Assembly: GCF_003729955.1 (NCBI RefSeq)
Contig: NZ_RJTX01000004.1
Location: forward strand, 62,001-126,000
DNA: 64,000 nt
Origin: Chryseobacterium daecheongense
GTDB lineage: Bacteria > Bacteroidota > Bacteroidia > Flavobacteriales > Weeksellaceae
Direction of reading: 5' to 3'
A program made the position numbers and the translations under genes. This document shows positions 53,079 to 62,548 of this stretch, piece after piece; position 1 is the first letter of the stretch; every line of letters starts with the position of its first letter. The notes beneath the pieces are model-generated. The model did not search any database. It was not told the origin of the DNA and saw only the letters and a program-made list of their open reading frames with translations.

Positions 53079-54077
53079 TTAATTTTTTACTAATTTTTGT
53101 CTGAATCCTCCACCTCTGCCTTCGTTTCCATTGTTTTGTCTTGGAGCATTGTTCTTCATTTTAGGACCACCTTCATTTCTCTGTTGTCTGAAACCTCCTC
53201 CATTGCCGCGGAATCCATCATTATCCTCTCTTCTTACCTCCTGTCTTCCCCTGAATCCTCCTTCACTCCTAAAGTTACCATTATTTTCTGAATTTCCTCT
53301 AAATCCTCCATGATTTCTTACTCCATTATTATCATTATTTCTCACCCCATTATTGTCAGAGTTACGGAAACCACCTGAATTGTTTCTTACTCCATTATTC
53401 CCTTGTCCTCGGAAGCCATTGTTCCCGTTATTTCCATTGGAACCTCTGAACCCTTCTCCTGAACTTCTTCTTACAATATTCAATGTTGGGTTATCCTGAC
53501 GGAATCTGTTTCTTTCCACTCTGTATACATTGATGTTCACATTTCTGTAACGAGGCATTGGTCTGCATATGGAAGCATAATGTGTTCTTCTGTAATTCTG
53601 GAAATATACAACCGGGCTGTATCCGTGATAGTAATTGTTTTGGAATACCACAAAGATTCTTGGTCCCATAATTCTACGCAATGCGTAAAATCTGTCATAA
53701 TACCATCTGTCCGGATTATATCTGTAAAAATTATTCCAAACTGAAAAATTTACATACAGATTATTTAATCTTAAGATCTGATCAATCTGCCAACGTGTCA
53801 ATCTGTTTTGAGCAAAAAACACATTCCAGTTAATACTGATGATGCTGTTTCTGTAATCGTTGTAGTTGGTTTGATAGTAATCGTTTGGATAATAATCCTG
53901 AGGATAGTTATAATAATAATCATCCGGAAAATAGGTTTCATCATCTTCATCAGAATAATATCCGTCATCATAGCCTCCATATCCATATCCGTCATTTCCC
54001 CAACCGTTATTTGGATATTGCTGTGCAAATGACAAGGTAGCCAGGCCCAGTGCAAATCCCAAAAGTATCTTTTTCAT
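53079..54077 (-). CDS. Exported Tyr-rich / Asn-Gly-Arg-rich low-complexity protein
   Basis: The 332-residue protein has a signal peptide (MKKILLGFALGLATLSFAQQ), a Tyr/Asp-rich segment (about 20-75, many YY and DY pairs), a more ordinary middle (about 80-190: WNVFFAQNRLTRWQIDQILR, FVVFQNNYYHGYSPVVYF), and a C-terminal half of irregular NNGVRN/GGFRG repeats rich in Asn, Gly, Arg and Phe with basic charge (about 210-332). No known domain recognised. The tail looks intrinsically disordered and could bind polyanions or interact with itself on the cell surface. Confidence 0.78.
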   Translation of the reverse strand: MKKILLGFALGLATLSFAQQYPNNGWGNDGYGYGGYDDGYYSDEDDETYFPDDYYYNYPQDYYPNDYYQTNYNDYRNSIISINWNVFFAQNRLTRWQIDQILRLNNLYVNFSVWNNFYRYNPDRWYYDRFYALRRIMGPRIFVVFQNNYYHGYSPVVYFQNYRRTHYASICRPMPRYRNVNINVYRVERNRFRQDNPTLNIVRRSSGEGFRGSNGNNGNNGFRGQGNNGVRNNSGGFRNSDNNGVRNNDNNGVRNHGGFRGNSENNGNFRSEGGFRGRQEVRREDNDGFRGNGGGFRQQRNEGGPKMKNNAPRQNNGNEGRGGGFRQKLVKN

Positions 54078-54143
54078 CTCTATAGTCGTTAATTGGTTAA
54101 TATATAGCAGAATATCTCTATTCTATTTCTTTGATATGAATAC

Positions 54144-54179
54144 AAAAAAGAAGTTAAATCTTTCGATAAAACTTCTTTT
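54144..54179 (-). terminator. Terminator of malQ
   Basis: AAAAGAAGTT (54146-54155) pairs with AACTTCTTTT (54170-54179); on the minus strand the hairpin ends in a T-run. Confidence 0.75.
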
Positions 54180-54216
54180 AAAATATCATTAACTAATTGA
54201 TAATCAAATGTTAAAT

Positions 54217-56868
54217 TTACATTCTCCCACTATCTTTGACCCAATTAGCAATTTTTTCATTGAACGTTTCTTCATTTTTCAGGTCTTCTAATTTCAGGTG
54301 CATTCTATACCGCCAATAATGAGGAAATACTGCCGGATTATTGATCCTTTCATTGTCCATATTCTCATTGGTCAATCTTTTATCTGTGGCTAAAAATTCC
54401 TGGATTGGGAAGATCGCTAACATGGCATCATTATATAAGTGCTGTTTCATAATGATCTCTGCTAAATGAGAATCCAGTTCTTCAGGAGATCTTCCGTATT
54501 GTACCAATTGCTGGTTAAAATATTTCTGAGTCAGTGCAGGGTCCTCTTTCCACCATTGTCTTAACGTTGAGCTGTCATGAGATGAAGCTGTCACTACATT
54601 CAGATAGGAAGCATTCTTTGGATTATAGAAAGGAATGTTTTCAGCAGGCATACGCTGGACTTTCAATGCAATAATCGCAAGTTCATCCATTACTACCGGT
54701 ACACAAGCCGGAACCAGACCTAAATCTTCACCACAAATCAGCATTTCGGTGGCATTTAAGATCACCGGAAGCTTTTCCATTGCTTTTTCATACCATAAAT
54801 GATCCTGCCTTCTGAAAAAATAATCATGGTACAGATCATAAAGAGTTTTCTTTTCCCAATCTGAAAGATATTGATAAGAATCTGTTTTATACAAATTAAA
54901 TCTCGGATGATACACCGTTTCTCCGTTTCTTTCTTCCGTTAAAAACAAAACATTCGCACAAAGAGAAATTAATTGTTCTTCTATCGGGCCTCTTGGATTT
55001 TTCTTAAAGAAATCGGAAAGCTTTCTTTGAGTATCAAATTCTTCTTTAAAAGAATAGGTTCCGTTATGATTATTCTGAATAAACTCAAAAGCTTTATTCG
55101 CATTTTCACCGAAATAATTCCAAAGGATCTGATCGTTGATGAACGGCTTACAATATCTGTCAAAATTAAATGGGATATGCAATGCTTTGAATTCACCCAA
55201 AACAATGGGTACAGCCGGATAGAAATATCCTAAAATACCCTGAGTTGCAGAAATCGGCATTCTCCATATTCTGAAAAATCCTAGAATATGGTCAATTCTC
55301 ATGGCATCAAAATATTGTTCTAAAGCTTTGAACCTGTTTTTCCACCAGCGGTAATCATCTTCTTTCATGGCTTCCCAATTATAGGTTGGGAATTCCCAGT
55401 TCTGACCCAGCTCAGTAAACTGATCAGGCGGTGCTCCTGCCTGGAAATCCATTCCGAACAATTCCGGTTCTGCCCACGCTTCCACAGAATACCTGTAAAT
55501 ACCAATCGGCAGATCTCCTTTTACGGATACTCCTAAACTGTGTGTATAATCAATAGCATCTTTTAATTGCTTATGAAGCTGGAATTGTACCCAGGCATGC
55601 AGCATGGAAGTATCATAATCTTTGCTTTTTGGAGAAAAGAACTGTGCAATTTTACCTGCAATATATTTTTTGTGGGTTTTCCAGTCATTAAAGTTGGGAC
55701 TTTTGTACTTGTCCCTTAATACACAAAATGCCGCATAAGGAATCAGCCATTCTTCATTATCCTTAATAAATTTTTTGAAGCTTCTGTCTTTATAGATTTT
55801 ATCTTTATCTGCCGTGAAAACCGCAGTTAAATATTTCCACTTTGATTTGATCATTCTTTCATAATCAATCAAATCAAGAGCATTAAGCTCCTCTTTATCA
55901 ACCAAATACTCATCAACTAAATCTTTCGGTAATGGAAAATCAAGATTTTCTAATGAGATATATTGTGGATGAAGCGCATATACAGAAACGGCAGCATAAG
56001 GATAAGAATCTGTCCACGAATAATTGGCTGTTGTATCATTGATCGGCAAAATCTGGATAATTCCGAGGTTGGTCTCTTTTGCCCAGTCCGCCAGTTTTTT
56101 CATATCGGAAAATTCTCCAACTCCAAACCCATTTTCGCTTCTTAAAGAGAATACAGGTACTGCCACTCCTGCATCATGATACATCTGGTAAGCCTTAAAC
56201 CTGAAATAATGGTTGGAAACAACCTGCAAGACATCTTTTACCGGATTGCCTACCGTAAATCTGTTCTCCCCGGTTTCTACGTCAATTACTCTTTCTTCTT
56301 TCTTATCGTAAAGGCAATATTTATATTGGATAAACTCATTTTCAGGAATTTCAAGAGAGGTTTCCCAGACTCCGAAATCAGTTTGTGAAAGATGAATTGC
56401 TTTTTCATAATCCCAGTTTCCCAATGAATCTGTACTTCCGATCAAAACAATTTTCCAGTCCGGATTGTAAATCGGAGCTTCAATTCTGAATAAATGGGTA
56501 TGTTTTTTTAGAACAGATATTTTTTCAGGTACAAACTGATTGAGCTTATTGTGAAGAATTTTATTATTCAGGTAATTTTCAGGGAAATTCTTATTATTCC
56601 ATTCATCAAAGATGATAAACTCTTTATAGTTATGAGGAAATTGAAGATGATGTGGTACAAATTCTTCTTTCACTATATTTCCCCTTTCATCAATAAGCCG
56701 ATATTGGTAAGAAACCGATTTTGAGAAATAGTCTACTTCGCATTTCCACAAACCGTTTTCTGTATAAAACATTGTATGGATTTTGGAAACAGCACCTTCT
56801 TCGTTAATAACCAACTTCAGGGATTCACCGACTTTTGTGCTGTAACCTATATTAAAGTATAGCTTCAT
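54217..56868 (-). CDS. malQ: 4-alpha-glucanotransferase (GH77) with two N-terminal CBM20 domains
   Basis: The 883-residue enzyme transfers maltooligosaccharide units between alpha-1,4-glucans. Two starch-binding CBM20-like domains come first (about 1-80 and 120-215: second with IVLIGSTDSLGNWDYEKAI), then the GH77 barrel with VFSLRSENGFGVGEFSDMKK, the nucleophile region MRIDHILGFFRIWRMP, CGEDLGLVPACVP (acid/base Glu) and TASSHDSSTLRQWW. The CBM20-CBM20-GH77 layout is that of plant DPE2-type enzymes, longer than classic MalQ (about 500-700). It is alone here without other glycogen genes. Confidence 0.94.
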   Translation of the reverse strand: MKLYFNIGYSTKVGESLKLVINEEGAVSKIHTMFYTENGLWKCEVDYFSKSVSYQYRLIDERGNIVKEEFVPHHLQFPHNYKEFIIFDEWNNKNFPENYLNNKILHNKLNQFVPEKISVLKKHTHLFRIEAPIYNPDWKIVLIGSTDSLGNWDYEKAIHLSQTDFGVWETSLEIPENEFIQYKYCLYDKKEERVIDVETGENRFTVGNPVKDVLQVVSNHYFRFKAYQMYHDAGVAVPVFSLRSENGFGVGEFSDMKKLADWAKETNLGIIQILPINDTTANYSWTDSYPYAAVSVYALHPQYISLENLDFPLPKDLVDEYLVDKEELNALDLIDYERMIKSKWKYLTAVFTADKDKIYKDRSFKKFIKDNEEWLIPYAAFCVLRDKYKSPNFNDWKTHKKYIAGKIAQFFSPKSKDYDTSMLHAWVQFQLHKQLKDAIDYTHSLGVSVKGDLPIGIYRYSVEAWAEPELFGMDFQAGAPPDQFTELGQNWEFPTYNWEAMKEDDYRWWKNRFKALEQYFDAMRIDHILGFFRIWRMPISATQGILGYFYPAVPIVLGEFKALHIPFNFDRYCKPFINDQILWNYFGENANKAFEFIQNNHNGTYSFKEEFDTQRKLSDFFKKNPRGPIEEQLISLCANVLFLTEERNGETVYHPRFNLYKTDSYQYLSDWEKKTLYDLYHDYFFRRQDHLWYEKAMEKLPVILNATEMLICGEDLGLVPACVPVVMDELAIIALKVQRMPAENIPFYNPKNASYLNVVTASSHDSSTLRQWWKEDPALTQKYFNQQLVQYGRSPEELDSHLAEIIMKQHLYNDAMLAIFPIQEFLATDKRLTNENMDNERINNPAVFPHYWRYRMHLKLEDLKNEETFNEKIANWVKDSGRM

Positions 56869-56933
56869 TTACATTTTTTTATAAAAATACATTTTAATCT
56901 CGAAAAATAAAACTTCTTGAATATCAAATATTC

Positions 56934-56968
56934 ATTAAAAAAACCTTCCCAAAATACTTGAAAAGGTT
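56934..56968 (-). terminator. Terminator of the T9SS-cargo gene
   Basis: AAACCTT (56940-56946) pairs with AAGGTTT (56962-56968) with a 15-nt loop; on the minus strand the stem is followed by T's. Confidence 0.6.
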
Positions 56969-56991
56969 TAATTTTAAACAAATGTAGTGGA

Positions 56992-58158
56992 TTATTCCGT
57001 AACCAGAATTTTCTTGTTCAATAATATTTTACCTGCTTCATCCGTGATGCTTACTATATAAGCTCCGCTTACAAGGTTTTTCAGATGAACCTGCTGTTCT
57101 AATGAACCATTTTTCACTGATAAACTCTGCTTCATCACACTTTTACCGGAAATATCAAAAACCGTAAGTTTCAGATTTCCTTTCAAAGTTTTATCATTAC
57201 CACTAACATTGATAAACTGTTCATCTACTCTGGTAGGATAAATATCTAAATTCGCGATAGGGTTAATGGATGTCGCTCTATCATTTATAAAATATTTGCT
57301 GGCCAGATCGTAAATGTGAAGATTTTGTTCTCCCGGAAGCTGTTTTGCCTGCAATGATTCCAACTCTACTTCGTATAAAGGAGCTCCTTTTGCGCTTGCA
57401 ATGATTACTTTTCCTTTGGAATTCACAGCAGCACCATTTACGGAATAATTTTCAGGGATTCCTACTATTTTTCCAATGAATTTTGCTTTTAATTCTTTCG
57501 CTACCACCTTATATACATTTCCTGAAGCTGAAAAAACATAGAAATTATTTTCAGCATCTGCAATCATGTCTCCGCCGAAGCCGGTTTCAATAGTCGTGAA
57601 AGAATTTTTACCGTTTCCTGCATCATCTTTTATGATTCCGAGATCATTCACCACATACTGGCTATTTTTTCTGCTGATCTGCAAGAATTGTGTTCCGGCA
57701 TTATTAATCGCATAAATATTTCCATCATATCCGGTTGTCATTCTTGTAATATGAGAATTAATATCACAAGAGGTTACTCTCGCCACTGAATTTTCGACTA
57801 AAGTGATTTCTTGGGATTTAGAATTCAACACATAGATATTGGAAGAGAACATTGGCATATATACCAGATTGTTATTCAATGCATCATAGGCAAGAGCAGC
57901 CATTGTTGCTGACTGGGAGTGATTGTAAGCCGTTTTATCTTCCGTTACCGATGAATTTCTTTGCTGTGAAAATACTTTCGGAGACATTTCCGAAGTGAAA
58001 ACACTTTCCCCGGAAGTTCCGTTTGCCACATCTATTGCACGAAAGTCATTAAAAACAATGTTAGGTGTGTCTTTGCCTGTTAATGCAAAAAAATCTTGCT
58101 GTGCATGAGCATTAACGCCTAATACTAATAAGAATAGAGGGAATAAATGTTTTTTCAT
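56992..58158 (-). CDS. Secreted protein with T9SS type A sorting domain
   Basis: The 388-residue protein has a signal peptide (ending about GVNAHAQ), a body of repeated beta-strand units resembling a propeller (about 80-290, e.g. MTTGYDGNIYAINNAGTQFL, FGGDMIADAENNFYVFSASG), and a C-terminal Por_Secre_tail domain (about 308-388: NLDIYPTRVDEQFINVS, LVSGAYIVSITDEAGKIL, ending KKILVTE). The tail sends it through the type IX secretion system to the outside, where it is normally removed. Ligand or function of the body is unknown. Confidence 0.88.
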   Translation of the reverse strand: MKKHLFPLFLLVLGVNAHAQQDFFALTGKDTPNIVFNDFRAIDVANGTSGESVFTSEMSPKVFSQQRNSSVTEDKTAYNHSQSATMAALAYDALNNNLVYMPMFSSNIYVLNSKSQEITLVENSVARVTSCDINSHITRMTTGYDGNIYAINNAGTQFLQISRKNSQYVVNDLGIIKDDAGNGKNSFTTIETGFGGDMIADAENNFYVFSASGNVYKVVAKELKAKFIGKIVGIPENYSVNGAAVNSKGKVIIASAKGAPLYEVELESLQAKQLPGEQNLHIYDLASKYFINDRATSINPIANLDIYPTRVDEQFINVSGNDKTLKGNLKLTVFDISGKSVMKQSLSVKNGSLEQQVHLKNLVSGAYIVSITDEAGKILLNKKILVTE

Positions 58159-58280
58159 AATATGTAGGATTTAGATTCGTAATCATTTTAGTATGACTAA
58201 GTTACACAATTTTTGAATTGAAATTGTAAAAAATCTACGTTTTTGAATACTATTATTTCCAGAAATATTGGTTGAAATTT

Positions 58281-58306
58281 ATTCTTCGCTTCGCTCAGAA
58301 TGACAA
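58281..58306. repeat. Partial copy of the TGTCATTC/CGAAGCGAAG intergenic element
   Basis: The segment carries TTCGCTTCGCTCAGAATGACA; its complement starts TGTCATTCTGAGCGAAGCG, a word I recall as a widespread intergenic repeat in many bacteria. It is related to the arm at 3461-3483. Confidence 0.5.
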
Positions 58307-58331
58307 GACTGAGAAAGTGGTGTATAAAAAA

Positions 58332-58399
58332 CTCTCGCAGATTTTGAGGATTGAGCAGATGATTGTCTAAAATCTGCGTATCCTCAAAATCTGCGAGAG
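58332..58399. repeat. Long palindromic CGCAGATTTT intergenic repeat after cysS
   Basis: CTCTCGCAGATTTTGAGGA (58332-58350) is a perfect 19-bp inverted repeat of 58381-58399; inside, GCAGAT (58355-58360) mirrors ATCTGC (58372-58377). It lies just past the cysS stop and can fold as its 3' RNA end. Related, less perfect copies are at 28044, 31697 and 46029. Confidence 0.8.
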
Positions 58400-58420
58400 A
58401 ATATAAGTATGTTTATCGAT

Positions 58421-59887
58421 CTAATTTAAAACATAAGTTGTACCGTCTCTTCCGTCTTTTAACTCGATACCTTCCGCAAGAAGCTTATCTCTGATCTGGT
58501 CTGACAGCTCAAAGTTTTTAGCTTTTCTTGCCTGGTTTCTTAATTCAATTAAAACTTTTAAAGTTTGGTCTAACTTTTCGTTGTTATTTTCTTCGATGGT
58601 CTGAAGTCCCAACACATCAAAGATAAAGGCATTTAACGTAGATTTTAAATCTTCCAGATCTTTCGAAGAAATGGTTTCTTTTCCATCATTCAAAGCAAAA
58701 ATAAATTTCACCGCTTCAAATAAATGAGCAATAAGAATCGGCGAGTTAAAATCATCCGTTAACGCTTCATAACATTTATTTTTCCACTCCTCCAGATTGA
58801 ATCCTGATTCCTTAGTATCATCCGGAGTTATTGAATTCAGTACTTTTACGGCTTCCATCAATCTGATGAATCCTTTTTCACTGGCAATCATGGCATCATT
58901 GGAAATATCCAAAACACTTCTGTAATGAGCCTGAAGGAAGCAAAAACGTACAATCGAAGGGTGAAATGGTTTTTCAAAGAAATCATTTTCTCCTGAAACC
59001 AATTGCATCGGTAAAATATAGTTCCCTGTTGATTTACTCATACGCTGACTGTTCATCGTCAGCATATTCGCATGCATCCAGTAATTGACCGGAGCAGTAT
59101 CATTGCAAGCTTTTCCTTGTGCAATCTCACATTCGTGGTGTGGGAATTTCAGATCCATCCCACCTCCGTGGATGTCGAAATTTTCACCTAAATATTTTGT
59201 GCTCATCGCAGTACATTCAAGATGCCATCCCGGGAAACCTTCTCCCCAAGGCGAATTCCATCTCATAATGTGAGCCGGAGAAGCTTTTTTCCATAAGGCA
59301 AAATCCTGTGGATTTTTCTTCTCGCCCTGTCCGTCCAAATCACGGGTATTGGCAAAAAGTTCTTCTATATTTCGTTTTGAAAGTTCTCCGTAATTCAGTC
59401 CTCTTTTGTTGTATTCAAGAACATCGAAATATACAGAGCCATTGCTCTCGTAAGCAAATCCTCTTTCAATTAATTTTTGAGTTAACTCAATCTGTTCCAC
59501 AATATGGCCTGTTGCAGTAGGCTCAATATTCGGTGGCAGAAGATTGAACATTTCCAGAACTTTATGAAAGTCTACTGTATATTTCTGTACGATTTCCATC
59601 GGCTCCAGCTTTTCAAGGCGGGTTTGCTTTACAAACCTGTCGTTTTCTACATTCCCATCGTCTGTAAGGTGACCCGCGTCTGTGATATTTCTTACATATC
59701 TCACTTTGTACCCCAAATGCATTAAAGTACGGTAGATAAAGTCGAAAGAAAGGAAAGTTCTCACATTCCCCAAATGTACATTGCTGTAAACAGTAGGTCC
59801 ACAAACATACATTCCGACATTTCCTTCCAAAATAGGTTTGAATATTTCTTTTTCTGCTGTAAGCGAATTATATATTTTTAGTTGCAT
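58421..59887 (-). CDS. cysS: Cysteine-tRNA ligase
   Basis: The 488-residue class I aminoacyl-tRNA synthetase has [18 protein letters not shown] (first zinc Cys and HIGH-like HLGN), WHLECTAMS and HHECEIAQ zinc residues, the KMSKS variant RMSKSTGN (about 270), the helical DALR domain and a C-terminal tail ending TTYVLN. Length fits the family (about 460-490). Monocistronic. Confidence 0.97.
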   Translation of the reverse strand: MQLKIYNSLTAEKEIFKPILEGNVGMYVCGPTVYSNVHLGNVRTFLSFDFIYRTLMHLGYKVRYVRNITDAGHLTDDGNVENDRFVKQTRLEKLEPMEIVQKYTVDFHKVLEMFNLLPPNIEPTATGHIVEQIELTQKLIERGFAYESNGSVYFDVLEYNKRGLNYGELSKRNIEELFANTRDLDGQGEKKNPQDFALWKKASPAHIMRWNSPWGEGFPGWHLECTAMSTKYLGENFDIHGGGMDLKFPHHECEIAQGKACNDTAPVNYWMHANMLTMNSQRMSKSTGNYILPMQLVSGENDFFEKPFHPSIVRFCFLQAHYRSVLDISNDAMIASEKGFIRLMEAVKVLNSITPDDTKESGFNLEEWKNKCYEALTDDFNSPILIAHLFEAVKFIFALNDGKETISSKDLEDLKSTLNAFIFDVLGLQTIEENNNEKLDQTLKVLIELRNQARKAKNFELSDQIRDKLLAEGIELKDGRDGTTYVLN

Positions 59888-60023
59888 TTTTTATTTTTGA
59901 TTTAATGATTTAATAAAGCTTCCTATTAGAAGTTTGAAATCTCCTAACTATTATAATTTCAGCAACAACAGATAATGGTTGCAAGAAAGATTTTATTTGA
60001 AACTTTTTTAAATTTTATCATTA

Positions 60024-60455
60024 TTAAATGGCCTTTAAGTGATATTGTAAATGATCTATATAATCCTGAATGATGTATTCTAAAGTAAATCTCTGAGGAT
60101 TCGTTTTTGTGGTATCACAAGTTCTTTTCAGAGCCTCATCCGGGATATTTCCAACAGTATGAACGATCTGTCCATTCAAAAATTTCCAGAGGTTGATAAT
60201 ATCTGAAGTCGGGACATGCTGATAATTTTGAGCTTTTACCCAAAAGTCCTGATCATATACAATATTCTCATTCTCCTTGTACTGAGTGACCACAAATCTT
60301 CTGATATTGGTTAAAGCACTATCACAAAGATGTCCTAAAATTTCTTTTCTAGACCATTTTTCGGGTGAAATTTTATACCACCAATCTTCTTCAGAAATGG
60401 TTTCAAATCTCTGAAGTTCTGCATCAATGATATTTTTAAGGATCTGGTAATTCAT
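60024..60455 (-). CDS. DinB-family protein
   Basis: The 143-residue four-helix-bundle protein has the DinB/YfiT pattern: WSRKEILGHLCDSALTNIRR (metal His in GHLCDSA) and the end IIQDYIDHLQYHL (His ligands). Such proteins bind a divalent metal; several are thiol transferases, including bacillithiol-dependent ones, and bshA is present in this genome. The activity here is not shown. It lies 12 bp after folE. Confidence 0.85.
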   Translation of the reverse strand: MNYQILKNIIDAELQRFETISEEDWWYKISPEKWSRKEILGHLCDSALTNIRRFVVTQYKENENIVYDQDFWVKAQNYQHVPTSDIINLWKFLNGQIVHTVGNIPDEALKRTCDTTKTNPQRFTLEYIIQDYIDHLQYHLKAI

Positions 60456-60467
60456 TTAGCGTTCAAT

Positions 60468-61133
60468 TTAATCAAATTTTGCATGACTGCCTACATAATG
60501 CAGAAATTCTTGTCTTGTAATCGGATTGGTTCTGAAAATTCCACTTAATTCTGCTGTGATGGTAGAGCTTGCTGTATCTTTAATTCCTCTGCAATTGACA
60601 CACAAATGTTTTGCATCAATAATACACGCTACATCTTTTGTACCTAATGCTTCTTTAAGTGCATCCACAATCTGCATCGTTAATCTTTCCTGAACCTGTG
60701 GTCTTTTTGCATAGTAATCTACAATCCTGTTGATTTTGGAAAGACCAATAACTTCACCATTGGAGATATAGGCCACATGCGCCTTTCCAATGATGGGCAA
60801 AAAATGATGTTCACAGAAAGAATATACGGTAATGTCTTTCTCCACCAACATCTGGCGGTATTTATATTTATTGGAGAACGTGGAAATTCCGGGTTTATTT
60901 TCAGGAAGAAGCCCTCCGAAAATCTCATTCACATACATTTTTGCCACACGTTTCGGAGAGTCTTTTAAAGAATCATCCGTCATATCCATTCCTAAGGTGT
61001 ACATGATCTCTCCAAAGAGTTCCGTTATCTTTTCTATCTTTTCCTCTGGCGATTTATCAAAAGCATCTTTACGTATAGGCGTATGTTCTTTTCCTGTGAA
61101 AATATCATCGTCGTTATCAGTAAAATCAACCAT
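60468..61133 (-). CDS. folE: GTP cyclohydrolase I
   Basis: The 221-residue enzyme converts GTP to dihydroneopterin triphosphate for folate (and possibly queuosine-type) synthesis. Zinc ligands are visible in VYSFCEHHFLPIIGKAHVAY (Cys and His) and HLCVNCRGIKD (second Cys), with RPQVQERLTMQIVDAL between. The N-terminal 30 residues are acidic and not conserved. Followed by the DinB-family gene in a probable two-gene unit; divergent from the GNAT-like gene. Confidence 0.96.
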   Translation of the reverse strand: MVDFTDNDDDIFTGKEHTPIRKDAFDKSPEEKIEKITELFGEIMYTLGMDMTDDSLKDSPKRVAKMYVNEIFGGLLPENKPGISTFSNKYKYRQMLVEKDITVYSFCEHHFLPIIGKAHVAYISNGEVIGLSKINRIVDYYAKRPQVQERLTMQIVDALKEALGTKDVACIIDAKHLCVNCRGIKDTASSTITAELSGIFRTNPITRQEFLHYVGSHAKFD

Positions 61134-61232
61134 TTTTATTTAATTTGCAGCAAAAATACGGATAATATCTTTTTTCTTATTTCAATTTGAATGAAAAAAT
61201 ATTATCTTTTCACCCACCCATTTATGTAAACT

Positions 61233-62387
61233 ATGATTATTGTTGAAGAGGTACAGAATGAAACCCAGAAAAAGGAATTTTTAGAGTTCCCATCCCGACT
61301 TTATCAACATGACAAAAACTACATCCGTCCTTTAGACAAGGACATCGAAGCTATTTTTAATCCCGAAAAAAACAAATTCTTCAAAAATGGAGAATGCCAA
61401 CGGCTTTTGTTTAAAAATAAAAAAAGTGAGACTGTAGGAAAAGTAGCTGTTTTTGTGAATAAGCTTTATAGGCAGAATCAGCCTACGGGTGGGATAGGTT
61501 TTTTTGATTGTATTAATGATCAGGAAACAGCCAATTTTATTTTTGATCATTGTAAGCAATGGCTCATGGAAAGAGGAATGGAAGCCATGGATGGACCAAT
61601 TAATTTGGGGGAACGGGATAAATTCTGGGGACTCCTTATCGAAGGATTTATGGAACCTTTGTATGGAATGAATTACAATTTCCCTTATTATGTAGATCTT
61701 TTTGAAAACTACGGCTTTAAAATTTACTTTGAACAGCTGTGTTTTTCAAGACCGATTTTCGGAGAAGTGTCCCGGGTTTTTACTGTAATGCATCAGAAGC
61801 ATAAGAGAAATCCTGAAATTTCTGCCTTGCCTATGAAAAAAAATAATCTTGAAAAGTTCGCCAAAGATTTTACCGAGATTTATAATAAAGCCTGGGCTGC
61901 ACATGGAGAAGGAAAACAGATAGAAGAAGCCAAGGTTCTGAAGATGTTCAAAACCATGAAACCTATCATTAATGAGCATATTTCCTGGTTCGTCTACGAA
62001 AATGAAAAACCTATTGCCATGTGGATGAATCTCCCTGATCTCAATCAATGGTTTAAATACCTGAATGGAAAATTCGGGCCGATTGAAAAGCTGAAATTCC
62101 TGTGGTATAAAAAGTTTAAGAAGAACGAAAAAATGGTTGGTCTTGTTTTCGGTGTCGTTCCGGAATGGCAAAAAAAAGGAATTGACGGCTTCATGATCTG
62201 GGAAGGAACGCAGCATTTGAGGAAACATACGGATTTCACCGTGACGGAACTTCAGTGGATCGGAGATTTTAATCCTAAGATGATTAAAATTGCAGAAAAC
62301 CTTGATACTACGGTAACCAGAAAATTAGCCACTTACAGATATCTGTTTGACCGAGAGCTACCTTTTGAAAGACATCCTATTTTATAG
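61233..62387 (+). CDS. GNAT-superfamily-like protein (YghO-like)
   Basis: The 384-residue protein begins with EFPSRLYQHDKNYIRPLDKD, then GPINLGERDKFWGLLIEGF, and ends in a second half with VPEWQKKGIDGFMIWEG, TVTELQWIGDFNPKM and KLATYRYLFDR. The overall wording is of the large proteins related to E. coli YghO, which carry GNAT-like folds; a typical acetyl-CoA loop (QxxGxG) is not obvious, the closest being PEWQKKGIDG. No activity is known to me. No operon partners. Confidence 0.72.
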   Translation: MIIVEEVQNETQKKEFLEFPSRLYQHDKNYIRPLDKDIEAIFNPEKNKFFKNGECQRLLFKNKKSETVGKVAVFVNKLYRQNQPTGGIGFFDCINDQETANFIFDHCKQWLMERGMEAMDGPINLGERDKFWGLLIEGFMEPLYGMNYNFPYYVDLFENYGFKIYFEQLCFSRPIFGEVSRVFTVMHQKHKRNPEISALPMKKNNLEKFAKDFTEIYNKAWAAHGEGKQIEEAKVLKMFKTMKPIINEHISWFVYENEKPIAMWMNLPDLNQWFKYLNGKFGPIEKLKFLWYKKFKKNEKMVGLVFGVVPEWQKKGIDGFMIWEGTQHLRKHTDFTVTELQWIGDFNPKMIKIAENLDTTVTRKLATYRYLFDRELPFERHPIL

Positions 62388-62548
62388 ATGAAAATACCGT
62401 AGATCTCTACTATCACTGTAATCCTGTCATTCCCCATCATATAAGAAAATAAACATTTTTTCGTTGTATTGAGTAGTAAAAGCTTAATTTTTAACTAGAT
62501 AAATCATATATTTGAATAATATTTATACTAAAAAATTGAAAACTTGAA

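Noticed and set aside
53097..53313. Overlapping plus-strand frames rich in Ser, Leu and Pro
   Set aside because: Shadows of the Asn/Gly/Arg repeat region of the minus-strand gene.
28044..58399. CRISPR array
   Set aside because: The repeated CGCAGATTTT units are scattered single palindromes kilobases apart, with no spacers or cas genes.
57000..61000. Folate/queuosine riboswitch near folE or cysS T-box
   Set aside because: The upstream regions of folE and cysS are short or AT-rich and show no pairing pattern of such elements.
61746..62228. 160-codon minus-strand open frame
   Set aside because: Antisense to the GNAT-like gene and without any recognisable feature.
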